Below, in pieces: positions 17,892-25,651 of a stretch of 64,000 nucleotides of DNA. Numbering within the stretch: the stretch's first letter is position 1; every line of letters starts with the position of its first letter. The notes below the pieces were generated by a model, which was not told the DNA's origin, did not search any database, and saw only the letters and a list, made by a program, of their open reading frames with translations. Position numbers and translations under genes: made by a program. Source of the DNA: Bradyrhizobium rifense (lineage in GTDB: Bacteria > Pseudomonadota > Alphaproteobacteria > Rhizobiales > Xanthobacteraceae). The DNA lies in assembly GCF_008123425.1 (NCBI RefSeq), contig NZ_VSSS01000004.1:34572-98571 (forward strand), in the 5' to 3' direction.

Positions 17892-19394
17892 CTATTCCCA
17901 GGTGAGGAAGCCGGGCGCGGACGACAGCGGCGGTGCCGTCGCAAGTCGCGCCAGGTCAGGCACCGGCCGGCGCAATTGCGCATCGCCCGCGAATGCGGCC
18001 TCCAGGCTTGCGGCAACGGCGAGCACGATGGCATCGCCGCCGCGCGGGCCGACGATCTGCAGGCCGAAGGGCAGGCCGGCTTCATCGACGCCGAGCGGAA
18101 TGCTGATCGCGGGATGGCCGGGCAGCGTGACGGCATAGGCGAGCGCGAGCCAGTGGAAATAGGATTTCGTCGGCGCGCCGTCGATCTCGGCGGGATAGAG
18201 CTCCGACCACGGCCGCGGACTGAGCGTGATCGTCGGGCTGATCAGCACGTCGCAGGTTTCGAAGAAGCTTTGGTAGGCGCGATAGATCCGCGTCTGCGTC
18301 GTCGCGGCACGCCCGTGATCTTCGAGCGTGTAGCTCAGGCCTTCCTTGACATTGGCGCGGACATTGGGGCCGAGCATCTCGGGCCGCTCTTTGTAGTTCT
18401 TGCCGTGCATCGCCAGGAACAGGCCGGCGCGCAGCACGGCGAAGGCATCGTCTGCGCCGGTACAGTCCGGCGTCGCCTCGCGGCTTTCGGCGAACAGCGG
18501 TGCGAGCCTCTTCACGCGATCGCGGAACACGCGGCGGATGGCCTGTTCGGTCGGCGCGAAGCCGAAATCCTCGGTGAAGGCGAGGCGCAGCTTGCCAAGC
18601 TCCGCGGGGCGCGGTGCGGACCAGCGCTCGGCGCGCCCGCGCAAGGGCTCGCCGGGAAGCGTGTAGGCGAGCGGATCGCGGGCATCGTCGCTCGCCATCA
18701 CCGATAGCATCAGCGCGGTATCGGCGACGTTGCGGGCCATCGGTCCGTCGGTCGACAGATTGGACCAGCCGAAGGCGCGCTTTTCGCTCGCCACAAGGCC
18801 GTAGGAGGGACGCATGCCGACGATGCCGGCATAGCCCGCGGGATTGCGCAGCGATCCGCCGGTGTCGGAGCCCGAAGCGAGCGGTGCCATGCCGCAGGCG
18901 AGCGCGACCGCCGATCCGCCGGAGGAGCCGGCCGCCGACCGCATGGGATCGAAGGGATTGCCGGTCGCACCGAAGACAGGATTGCGGGTGTTGCCACCCG
19001 CCGCCCATTCCGGCGTGTTGGTCTTGCCGAAGATGATGGCGCCCGCCGCCCGCAGCCGCGCGACCGAGCCCTGGTCGGCGGCCGGGACATTGTCGCGCAA
19101 CAGGGGACTGCCGTAGGTCGAGCGCATCCCGGCGGTGTCTTGCGTATCCTTGATCAGGACGGGAAGCCCGTGCAGCGCGCCGTGATCCTCGCCGCGCAGG
19201 ATGCCGGCTTCAGCCTTCTTCGCGGCGGCATGTGCACCAGGCTCGTCGAGCGTCACGACCGCATTGACGGCGGCATTGGTGGTGGCGATGCGGGACAGGC
19301 AGGCGTCGAGCAGCTCGACGGGCGAGATCGCCCGTGCGGCCAGCAGGCGGCGCAGCTCGACGGCACTCGTGTCGCAAAGTTCGGACAATGCCAA
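17892..19394 (-). CDS. Amidase signature family enzyme
   Basis: This is a 500-aa amidase. The Ser-cisSer-Lys triad is visible: the Lys in LPVLIKDTQDTAG (about K82), the cis-Ser in AAGSSGGSA (about S158) and the nucleophile in SDTGGSLRNPA (about S181). The family hydrolyses amides to carboxylic acid and ammonia, and the substrate is not readable from sequence. The start is uncertain: TTG at 19394 or TTG two codons later at 19388, which lies better placed behind AAAGGG. It heads the amidase-MFS-oxidoreductase operon and is divergent from an XRE-cupin regulator. Confidence 0.92.
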   Translation of the reverse strand: MALSELCDTSAVELRRLLAARAISPVELLDACLSRIATTNAAVNAVVTLDEPGAHAAAKKAEAGILRGEDHGALHGLPVLIKDTQDTAGMRSTYGSPLLRDNVPAADQGSVARLRAAGAIIFGKTNTPEWAAGGNTRNPVFGATGNPFDPMRSAAGSSGGSAVALACGMAPLASGSDTGGSLRNPAGYAGIVGMRPSYGLVASEKRAFGWSNLSTDGPMARNVADTALMLSVMASDDARDPLAYTLPGEPLRGRAERWSAPRPAELGKLRLAFTEDFGFAPTEQAIRRVFRDRVKRLAPLFAESREATPDCTGADDAFAVLRAGLFLAMHGKNYKERPEMLGPNVRANVKEGLSYTLEDHGRAATTQTRIYRAYQSFFETCDVLISPTITLSPRPWSELYPAEIDGAPTKSYFHWLALAYAVTLPGHPAISIPLGVDEAGLPFGLQIVGPRGGDAIVLAVAASLEAAFAGDAQLRRPVPDLARLATAPPLSSAPGFLTWE

Positions 19395-19550
19395 GCCCTT
19401 TCAAATTATGAAAACGATTTAGCATATCGGAAAGTGCGTTTGGCGCACCAATATTCGTCAAATCAGGGCATTTCATGCACAAATCCTGGCCTTCATGCCC
19501 AGGAGGCAGCCTGGAGAGGTATTTCGTGGTGGATTGCGCCGAAAAGATTA

Positions 19551-19562
19551 GGCCGATCGGCC
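19551..19562. promoter_or_regulatory. Perfect 12-bp palindrome in the divergent promoter region
   Basis: GGCCGATCGGCC lies 35 bp upstream of the XRE-cupin start, in the 203-bp gap shared with the amidase operon. It is a candidate site for that regulator, with no further proof. Confidence 0.35.
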
Positions 19563-19597
19563 AATATTTTTTCCCGACGGCGTGATAGAGTTGCTGC

Positions 19598-20278
19598 ATG
19601 AGCGAGATCACGACGCCCGAAGGTGCCAACTCCCAGCTCGGCCAGTGTCTCAAGGCTGCGCGCCAGGCGCGCGGCCTGACGCTCAAGCAGGTGGCGGAGC
19701 GGACGGGCATGGCGCTGTCGACCCTGTCGAAGGTCGAGAACGGCCTGATGTCGCTGACCTACGACAAGCTGCTCCAGCTCACCTCCGGCTTGAAAATGGA
19801 GATCGCGGAGCTGTTCAATCCGGCGGTCGCAGCGCCTGCGCAAGGCAGGCCGGTCACCGCGCGGCGGAGCATCAGCCGAGCCGGGCAGGGGCAGCTGATC
19901 AACACGAAATTCTACACCTACACCTATCAATGCACCGATCTGATCGGCAAACGTATGGTGCCGATCGTGGCCGAGGTCCGCGCGCGCTCGCTGGACGAAT
20001 TCGGTCCGCTGCTGCGCCATGCCGGCGAAGAGTATTTTCTGGTGACGCGCGGACGCGTCGCTGTTCACACCGAGTTCTACGCGCCGGAGATCCTTGGCGA
20101 GGGCGACGGCATCTATCTCGACAGCACCATGGGCCACGCCTACCTCAACGCCGGCGAGGCCCCGTCTGCCACGGGCGTCTGTCTGTGCACCAGCGAGACG
20201 CCCGATCTCTACGACCAGCTTCGCCAGATCGCTTCGCGCGAGGTGGCGCCGCTCGGTGGCGACGAACTGCCGCCGTAA
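19598..20278 (+). CDS. XRE-family regulator with C-terminal cupin domain
   Basis: This is a 226-aa regulator. The helix-turn-helix at about 13-67 reads LGQCLKAARQARGLTLKQVAERTGMALSTLSKVENG in short conserved blocks. The cupin domain at about 110-215 has HAGEEYFLVTRGRVAVHT and LDSTMGHAYLN. This type often senses amino-acid or small-molecule substrates and controls a neighbouring catabolic operon. It is divergent from the amidase-MFS-oxidoreductase genes, its likely target. A strong terminator follows at 20301. Confidence 0.93.
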   Translation: MSEITTPEGANSQLGQCLKAARQARGLTLKQVAERTGMALSTLSKVENGLMSLTYDKLLQLTSGLKMEIAELFNPAVAAPAQGRPVTARRSISRAGQGQLINTKFYTYTYQCTDLIGKRMVPIVAEVRARSLDEFGPLLRHAGEEYFLVTRGRVAVHTEFYAPEILGEGDGIYLDSTMGHAYLNAGEAPSATGVCLCTSETPDLYDQLRQIASREVAPLGGDELPP

Positions 20279-20300
20279 CACTCAGGCGTGGCATAAAATG

Positions 20301-20332
20301 AAAAACGCCCGGCCAGGCCGGGCGTTTTTTTA
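20301..20332. terminator. Bidirectional terminator between XRE-cupin gene and rne
   Basis: AAAAACGCCCGGCC is followed by GGCCGGGCGTTTTTT, a GC-rich stem bounded by an A-run on one side and a T-run on the other. It can stop transcription of both convergent genes. Confidence 0.9.
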
Positions 20333-20347
20333 TTTGGATGTTTCGTC

Positions 20348-23300
20348 CTATTCGCCGCCGCCGAAACGGCGCGACCACCAGCCGGCGCGACGCGGTGCGG
20401 CCGACGTCTCGCTTGCCGCTTCCGGCGCGGGCTCAGGCGCGGGCGGAGCAACTGGTTCCGGCGCTGCCGCAACCGGGGTTGCCGGCTCGCTCGGGCTGCT
20501 CGACAGGAAGCTCACCTTCTCCCGGACGGTCGAGCGGCGTCGCGCCGCCTTGTCGTCGGATGCGGGCTCTTCCTCGGCAACAGCGGCAGCAGGCGCGGGC
20601 TGCACCGGCGTTTCAACCGGTGCCTGCAGCTGAAACTCTGGCTGAGACGTTTCGACCGGGGCGATATGGTCCGAATGCGCAATCGACGGCGCTGTCTCGC
20701 TGCCGGAGCTGTCGAAATCAGCGACCGCTTCGGTTGCTTCCGACGGCGGATTGCCAGTGAGCTCGTCGCCGATAGAGCCGGCGAGACCTTCCTCGCCGTT
20801 ACCGCGCCGACGACGTCCACCCCTGCGACCACGCCGGCGACGGCGGTCGCCGCTGCCCTGCTGTTCGCCACGGGCGGCCTGCTCCTCGCCTTCCTCGCCG
20901 TCCTGCTCGGCCTCGGCGTCCTCTTCACCTTCGCCTGCGACCGCTACGGCCCCTTCAGCAGAAGCGGGAGCGCCATCCTCGCGCGCCTCGCCGTCCCGCT
21001 GACCACCGCGGCCACGCCGGCGGCGGCGGCGCTTGCGGCGCTGGCCGTCCTGCTCGGGCGAAGCATCGCCTGCAGCTTGTTCTTCCGCGAGACCCTCGGT
21101 CTCCTCGGTCTCGACCTCGGATTCGAGTTCGGAATCGAACTCCTCGTCGTCAAAGGCTTCTTCGACCAGCGGCGGCGGGCTTGCGGCCGCCTGTGCTGCG
21201 AGCAACGCCTTGGCGGCTTCGAGCGTATGCACCTGCTCGCCGCGGTCGATGACATAGGCCTGCGGTCCGCTGACGCTGGGGTCGGCGATGACAGACAGCG
21301 AGACCTTGAAGCCGTTTTCGAGATCGCGCAGATGGCCGCGCTTGTGGTTCAGCACATAGAGCGCCACGTCGGTGCGGGTGCGGACCACGAGGTTGTGGGT
21401 CGCGCCCTTCATCAGGATCTCTTCGAGGCCGCGCAGCAGCTGCAGCGCCACCGACGACACCGAGCGAACATGGCCGGTGCCGCCGCAATGCGGGCAGGGA
21501 TCGGTCGAGGATTCCAGCACGCTGGCGCGGATGCGCTGGCGCGACATCTCGAGCAAGCCGAAATGCGAGATCCGTCCGACCTGGATGCGCGCGCGATCCT
21601 GCCGCAGGCAGTCGGACAGCTTGCGCTCGACCGCACGGTTGTTGCGCTTCTCGTCCATGTCGATGAAGTCGATGACGATCAGGCCGGCGAGGTCGCGCAG
21701 GCGAAGCTGGCGGGCGACCTCTTCGGACGCCTCCAGATTGGTCTTGAGCGCGGTGTCCTCGATATGGTGCTCGCGCGTCGATCGTCCGGAGTTGACGTCG
21801 ATCGAGACCAGCGCCTCGGTCTGGTTGATCACGATGTAGCCGCCGGAGCGCAACTGCACGGTCGGCGAGAACATCGCGTCGAGCTGGCTTTCGACGCCCA
21901 TGCGCGAGAACAGCGGCTGGCCGTCGCGATACTGCCTCACCGCGCTGACATTGGCGGGCATCAGCATCTTCATGAAGTCGCGCGCTTCGCGGTAGCCGGA
22001 GTCACCGGCGACCGAGATCTCGTCGATCTCCTTGTTGTAGAGGTCGCGCAGCGAGCGCTTGATCAGCGAGCCTTCCTCGTAGACCAGCGTCGGGGCCTGC
22101 GACTTCAGCGTCAGGTCGCGCACCGTCTCCCACATCCGGATCAGGTATTCGAAGTCGCGCTTGATCTCAGGCTTGGTGCGGGCGGCACCCGCAGTGCGCA
22201 GGATGATGCCCATGCCCTCGGGCACGTCGAGATCCTGCACCACTTCCTTCAGGCGCGAACGGTCCTGGGCCGAGGTAATCTTGCGGCTGATGCCGCCGCC
22301 ACGGGCGGTGTTCGGCATCAACACGGCATAGCGGCCGGCGAGCGAGAGGTAGGTCGTCAGCGCCGCGCCCTTGTTGCCGCGCTCTTCCTTGACCACCTGC
22401 ACCAGCATCACCTGGCGGCGCTTGATGACTTCCTGGATCTTGTACTGACGGCGCGGGCGGAAGGTGCGCTCCGGCACTTCCTCGAGAACGTCGTCACCGC
22501 CGACGGATTCGACGTGCTCCTCTTCGGCTTCCTCGCCGTCTTCATCGTCCTCGTCGTCTTCGTCAGCCCTGGCTTCAGCGTCATGATGCGAAGCTTCACT
22601 GCTCTCACCGGCAGCGTAGACGGCATCGGCCGGCTCGGTGACGAAGGTCACGGCTTCGGCAAAAGCCTCGCCGTGCGTTTCGAAGGTGGCGGCCTCTTGC
22701 GGCTCGGCAACGGGCTCGGTGCCGATCGCTGCGACGGGCGCGGGCGTCTCCTCGGCATGACCGTGGTCGTGATGATCGTGCTCGTCGTCATGGCCATGGT
22801 CGTCATGATCGTGAGCGTGATGGTGCTCGCCATCATGGGTATGGTGGTGATCATCGTGCTCATGATCGTCATGCCCGTGATCATGGTCATGATGATCGTG
22901 GTCGTGACCCTCGTGCTCGCCGTGATGCTCGGCATCGGCGTGCGGGTGCTCGCCCTCATGCGCAGTGCCGTCGGCGTGCTCCGGCAGGGCCTGGCCCTCG
23001 ACCGGCTGGCCGGCCGGATCGGCGCCGAGACCCTCGACGATGTCGCTGCGGACGCGTTCGCCTTGGCCGCCGCGGCGGCGGGCATTGCGGTGGCGCGAGC
23101 GACGGCGGCCGTGGGAGCGGTTCTCGCTCTCTTCCTCGGCTTCGCGATGGGCCTGCTCTTCGGCCTCGATCAGCGCCTGCCGGTCGGCGACCGGGATCTG
23201 GTAGTAGTCGGGATGGATTTCACTGAAGGCAAGGAACCCGTGGCGGTTGCCGCCATATTCGACGAAAGCGGCCTGGAGCGAGGGTTCGACCCTTGTGACC

Positions 23301-23437
23301 TTGGCGAGGTAGATATTCCCGCGCAGTTGCTTGCGTTGCGCGGTCTCGAAGTCAAACTCTTCGACGCGATTGCCGCGGACCACGACGACCCGGGTCTCTT
23401 CCGGGTGGGTGGCATCGATCAACATCTTGTTGGGCAT
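20348..23437 (-). CDS. rne: Ribonuclease E with His-rich insert in the S1 region
   Basis: This is a 1029-aa endoribonuclease, the core of RNA degradosomes. The S1 RNA-binding domain starts at about 38 (GNIYLAKVTRVEPSLQAAFV) and is split by a roughly 230-residue insert (about 95-325). Residues 164-227 of the insert contain 30 His in 64 residues, and an acidic run follows at 291-308. The catalytic core has ALVSIDVNSGRST and IVIDFIDMD (metal-binding Asp residues) and the Zn-link DPCPHCGGTGHV. The C-terminal part (about 765-1029) is disordered, alternating Arg-rich blocks (RRKRRRRRRGRGG, RRRRRGRRGGRRRR) and acidic blocks, and is the likely RNA and partner-binding scaffold. It is preceded by a long leader. 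Confidence 0.97.
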   Translation of the reverse strand: MPNKMLIDATHPEETRVVVVRGNRVEEFDFETAQRKQLRGNIYLAKVTRVEPSLQAAFVEYGGNRHGFLAFSEIHPDYYQIPVADRQALIEAEEQAHREAEEESENRSHGRRRSRHRNARRRGGQGERVRSDIVEGLGADPAGQPVEGQALPEHADGTAHEGEHPHADAEHHGEHEGHDHDHHDHDHGHDDHEHDDHHHTHDGEHHHAHDHDDHGHDDEHDHHDHGHAEETPAPVAAIGTEPVAEPQEAATFETHGEAFAEAVTFVTEPADAVYAAGESSEASHHDAEARADEDDEDDEDGEEAEEEHVESVGGDDVLEEVPERTFRPRRQYKIQEVIKRRQVMLVQVVKEERGNKGAALTTYLSLAGRYAVLMPNTARGGGISRKITSAQDRSRLKEVVQDLDVPEGMGIILRTAGAARTKPEIKRDFEYLIRMWETVRDLTLKSQAPTLVYEEGSLIKRSLRDLYNKEIDEISVAGDSGYREARDFMKMLMPANVSAVRQYRDGQPLFSRMGVESQLDAMFSPTVQLRSGGYIVINQTEALVSIDVNSGRSTREHHIEDTALKTNLEASEEVARQLRLRDLAGLIVIDFIDMDEKRNNRAVERKLSDCLRQDRARIQVGRISHFGLLEMSRQRIRASVLESSTDPCPHCGGTGHVRSVSSVALQLLRGLEEILMKGATHNLVVRTRTDVALYVLNHKRGHLRDLENGFKVSLSVIADPSVSGPQAYVIDRGEQVHTLEAAKALLAAQAAASPPPLVEEAFDDEEFDSELESEVETEETEGLAEEQAAGDASPEQDGQRRKRRRRRRGRGGQRDGEAREDGAPASAEGAVAVAGEGEEDAEAEQDGEEGEEQAARGEQQGSGDRRRRRGRRGGRRRRGNGEEGLAGSIGDELTGNPPSEATEAVADFDSSGSETAPSIAHSDHIAPVETSQPEFQLQAPVETPVQPAPAAAVAEEEPASDDKAARRRSTVREKVSFLSSSPSEPATPVAAAPEPVAPPAPEPAPEAASETSAAPRRAGWWSRRFGGGE
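22757..22948 (-). repeat. His/Asp-rich low-complexity tract inside rne
   Basis: Irregular repeats of CAT/CAC and GAC/GAT codons encode residues 164-227 of RNase E, with 30 His in 64 residues, mostly as HDH and DHH units. The reading frame is intact across the tract. Confidence 0.9.
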
Positions 23438-24142
23438 GTCTTAACTCTTGGCGGCGGCGGGCGCGATCGACCGTGGGCGCGAGTTGCGCTGCCGGGTGAC
23501 GCGACGGTCCACCTGATTCGGGGGTGAGGGGAAGGCCGAAACGCCGTCTCTCGCGCCTCGCCGAATCGGAAGCCGGAGGACCGAAGCGGCGCGCGGGAGT
23601 GTCACTCCGCAGCGTCGCGAAAGGTCCTTCAGAATTCGTCGGCACAGTCTGGCGCATCAAGCGTCGGCCCGTATGAAACATTGGGCGGCGGGGCCGCCCG
23701 TAATCAGTTGCTGCTGGCCAGGCATGGCGCGTGCGCGCTCGCCTTGGGATCACGAACCGCCCCCTTGGGATTAAGGGACCGGGTAACTGGCCGCGTCGCT
23801 GTCAAAACTGTCCCGGAAACAGTGTGGTAACCGGAAACCGTCCGCCGCCGGGGCTTGCCCTGTTCCACCTCGCTGCCGCGCACCGCGCTGGTCTTAGAGG
23901 GGAACAGAAAAACGCTGGAATTCCCAAACCTTGGGAGTTCCGGCGCTGCACCGGGAGGCTGAATGCGACACAACCGGAAATTATTGGCCGTCAGCACTCC
24001 GTACATACGAGGAATGGGCCATCCGTGCAAGGGAGCGTCGCACGCCGGTCACAGTCAGAGAGTTTCGCGTTTCCGTCATTAAGGATCGATTAACCCTGTG
24101 GTTCTATTGCGTTAAAGAGGGCTGCTCGGAGGCACGGATTCG
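23438..24142. other. 705-bp gap: probable rne leader and promoters of rne and the cell-wall amidase
   Basis: I find no convincing gene. On the rne side there are short palindromes: GGAGTG/CACTCC (23596-23608) and GGGCGGC/GCCGCCC (23683-23699). RNase E mRNAs of other bacteria have long leaders used for autoregulation, so part of this is probably the rne 5' UTR. Near the amidase there is TTAACC (24090) 17 bp before TAAAGA, a weak promoter candidate. Confidence 0.5.
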
Positions 24143-25432
24143 GTGGCGAGCCGCACAAATCAACGGGTTTTGCTGGGGGTTGCGCTGCTGTGCGCCGCGG
24201 CATTGCCGTGTGCCGATTCCTCGCGCCTGAGCGCGGCCGAAAGCCCATCGCAACCCTCTGTTGCAACGGCGAATTTTCCGATTGCCACGGCGGCGCGCCT
24301 AGCCGGCGACGGCAAGCAGACCCGCTTCATTCTCGACCTCGACCAGACCGTCAGTTTCCGCGCCACGACGCTCGCCGATCCCTATCGGGTCGTGGTCGAC
24401 GTTCCCCAGGTGAATTTTCAGCTGAGCCCGGGCACCGGGGCCGGGCGAGGACTGGTCAAGGCCTTCCGCTACGGGCTCGTGATGCCCGGCGGCTCCCGAA
24501 TCGTGTTCGACCTGACCGGGCCCGCCAAGATCACCAATTCCTATGTGCTCGAGGCGGCCAACGGCCAGCCGGCCCGGCTGGTGCTCGAGCTGGAGGAGGT
24601 CGACCGCTCGGCTTTTGTGCAGACGCCCGCCCCGGAGAATCGCCCCGAGCTGCGGCCGTCGGTTGCCGCCGCGCCGCCGGCAACGATTCCTGCCGCGCCC
24701 GAAGCGGCGCCGCAGAAGCCGGCCGATGGCCGTCCGGTCGTCGTGATCGATCCCGGCCATGGCGGCATCGACAACGGCACCCAGTCGAGCGGCGAGAGCG
24801 AGAAGAATCTGGTGCTCGCCTTTGGACTGGCGCTGCGCGACCGGCTGGAAAAGGCCGGCAAATACCGGGTGGTGATGACGCGGGACGACGATACCTTCAT
24901 TCCGCTCAATGATCGCTCCAAAATCGCCCGCAATCTGAACGCCGCGCTGTTCGTCTCGATCCACGCCGACGCGCTGCCGAAGGCCGAGGGCGATGCGCAG
25001 GGCGCCACCATCTACACGCTCTCGGACAAGGCCTCCGACGCCGAGGCCCAGCGCCTGGCCGATGCTGAAAACCGCGCCGACGCGATCGCCGGCTTCAATC
25101 TCGCGGAAGAGCCGACCGACGTCGCCGATATCCTGATCGACCTCACGCAGCGGGAAACCCGCACCTTTTCAAACCGTTTCGCCCATTTGCTGATGGGCGA
25201 GATGAAGTCGACCGTGCGGATGCACAAGCATCCCCTGAAGTCGGCCGGTTTCAGGGTGCTGAAAGCCCCCGACGTGCCCTCGGTGCTGGTCGAGATCGGC
25301 TACGTCTCCAACAAGGGCGACCTCGAGCACCTCGTCTCCGAGGGCTGGCGGTCCAAGGCCGTCGGCTCGATGGCCCAGGCGATCGACACGTTCCTGGCCA
25401 AGCGGATGGCGACGGCGGGGGCCGGGAATTAA
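24143..25432 (+). CDS. N-acetylmuramoyl-L-alanine amidase with AMIN domain (AmiC-like)
   Basis: This is a 429-aa periplasmic amidase that cleaves the bond between muramic acid and the stem peptide, needed for daughter-cell separation. It has a signal peptide (about 8-32), an AMIN targeting domain (about 45-155), a Pro/Ala linker and an Amidase_3 domain (about 198-420). The zinc-site motifs are VIDPGHGGIDNG (H206), E220, SIHADA and VEIGYVSN. The start is GTG at 24143 behind GGAGG. The next gene, 219 bp on, encodes PBP1A, a cell-wall pairing often seen in rhizobia. Confidence 0.95.
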   Translation: MASRTNQRVLLGVALLCAAALPCADSSRLSAAESPSQPSVATANFPIATAARLAGDGKQTRFILDLDQTVSFRATTLADPYRVVVDVPQVNFQLSPGTGAGRGLVKAFRYGLVMPGGSRIVFDLTGPAKITNSYVLEAANGQPARLVLELEEVDRSAFVQTPAPENRPELRPSVAAAPPATIPAAPEAAPQKPADGRPVVVIDPGHGGIDNGTQSSGESEKNLVLAFGLALRDRLEKAGKYRVVMTRDDDTFIPLNDRSKIARNLNAALFVSIHADALPKAEGDAQGATIYTLSDKASDAEAQRLADAENRADAIAGFNLAEEPTDVADILIDLTQRETRTFSNRFAHLLMGEMKSTVRMHKHPLKSAGFRVLKAPDVPSVLVEIGYVSNKGDLEHLVSEGWRSKAVGSMAQAIDTFLAKRMATAGAGN

Positions 25433-25651
25433 GAAGGGAATGCCGGTTCCGTTGTTAAGCCCTAGTTTGGCCACAGCGGACGCTTTATAAAAACGACGCA
25501 GGGGGTTCCGGAATCGACGAGAATCCCGTTCGGCAAGCGTCTTTCGGTCCGGCGTTGATAGTATTGAGTAAGCCGGTGAATTCGCGACGTGAGGACGGTG
25601 CCCGTTTGGGGCACTTTGGGCTGATCCAGGGATTAAACGGATAAACACATA

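Noticed and set aside
22757..22948. Reading the His-codon tract as a CRISPR or satellite array
   Set aside because: Units are irregular, have no spacers, and the reading frame is kept through a known protein.
20666..23527. A 953-codon open frame on the plus strand opposite rne
   Set aside because: It is antisense to a full-length RNase E with intact catalytic motifs. High GC keeps the opposite frame open, and its translation is low-complexity Leu/Val/Arg-rich sequence with no domain.
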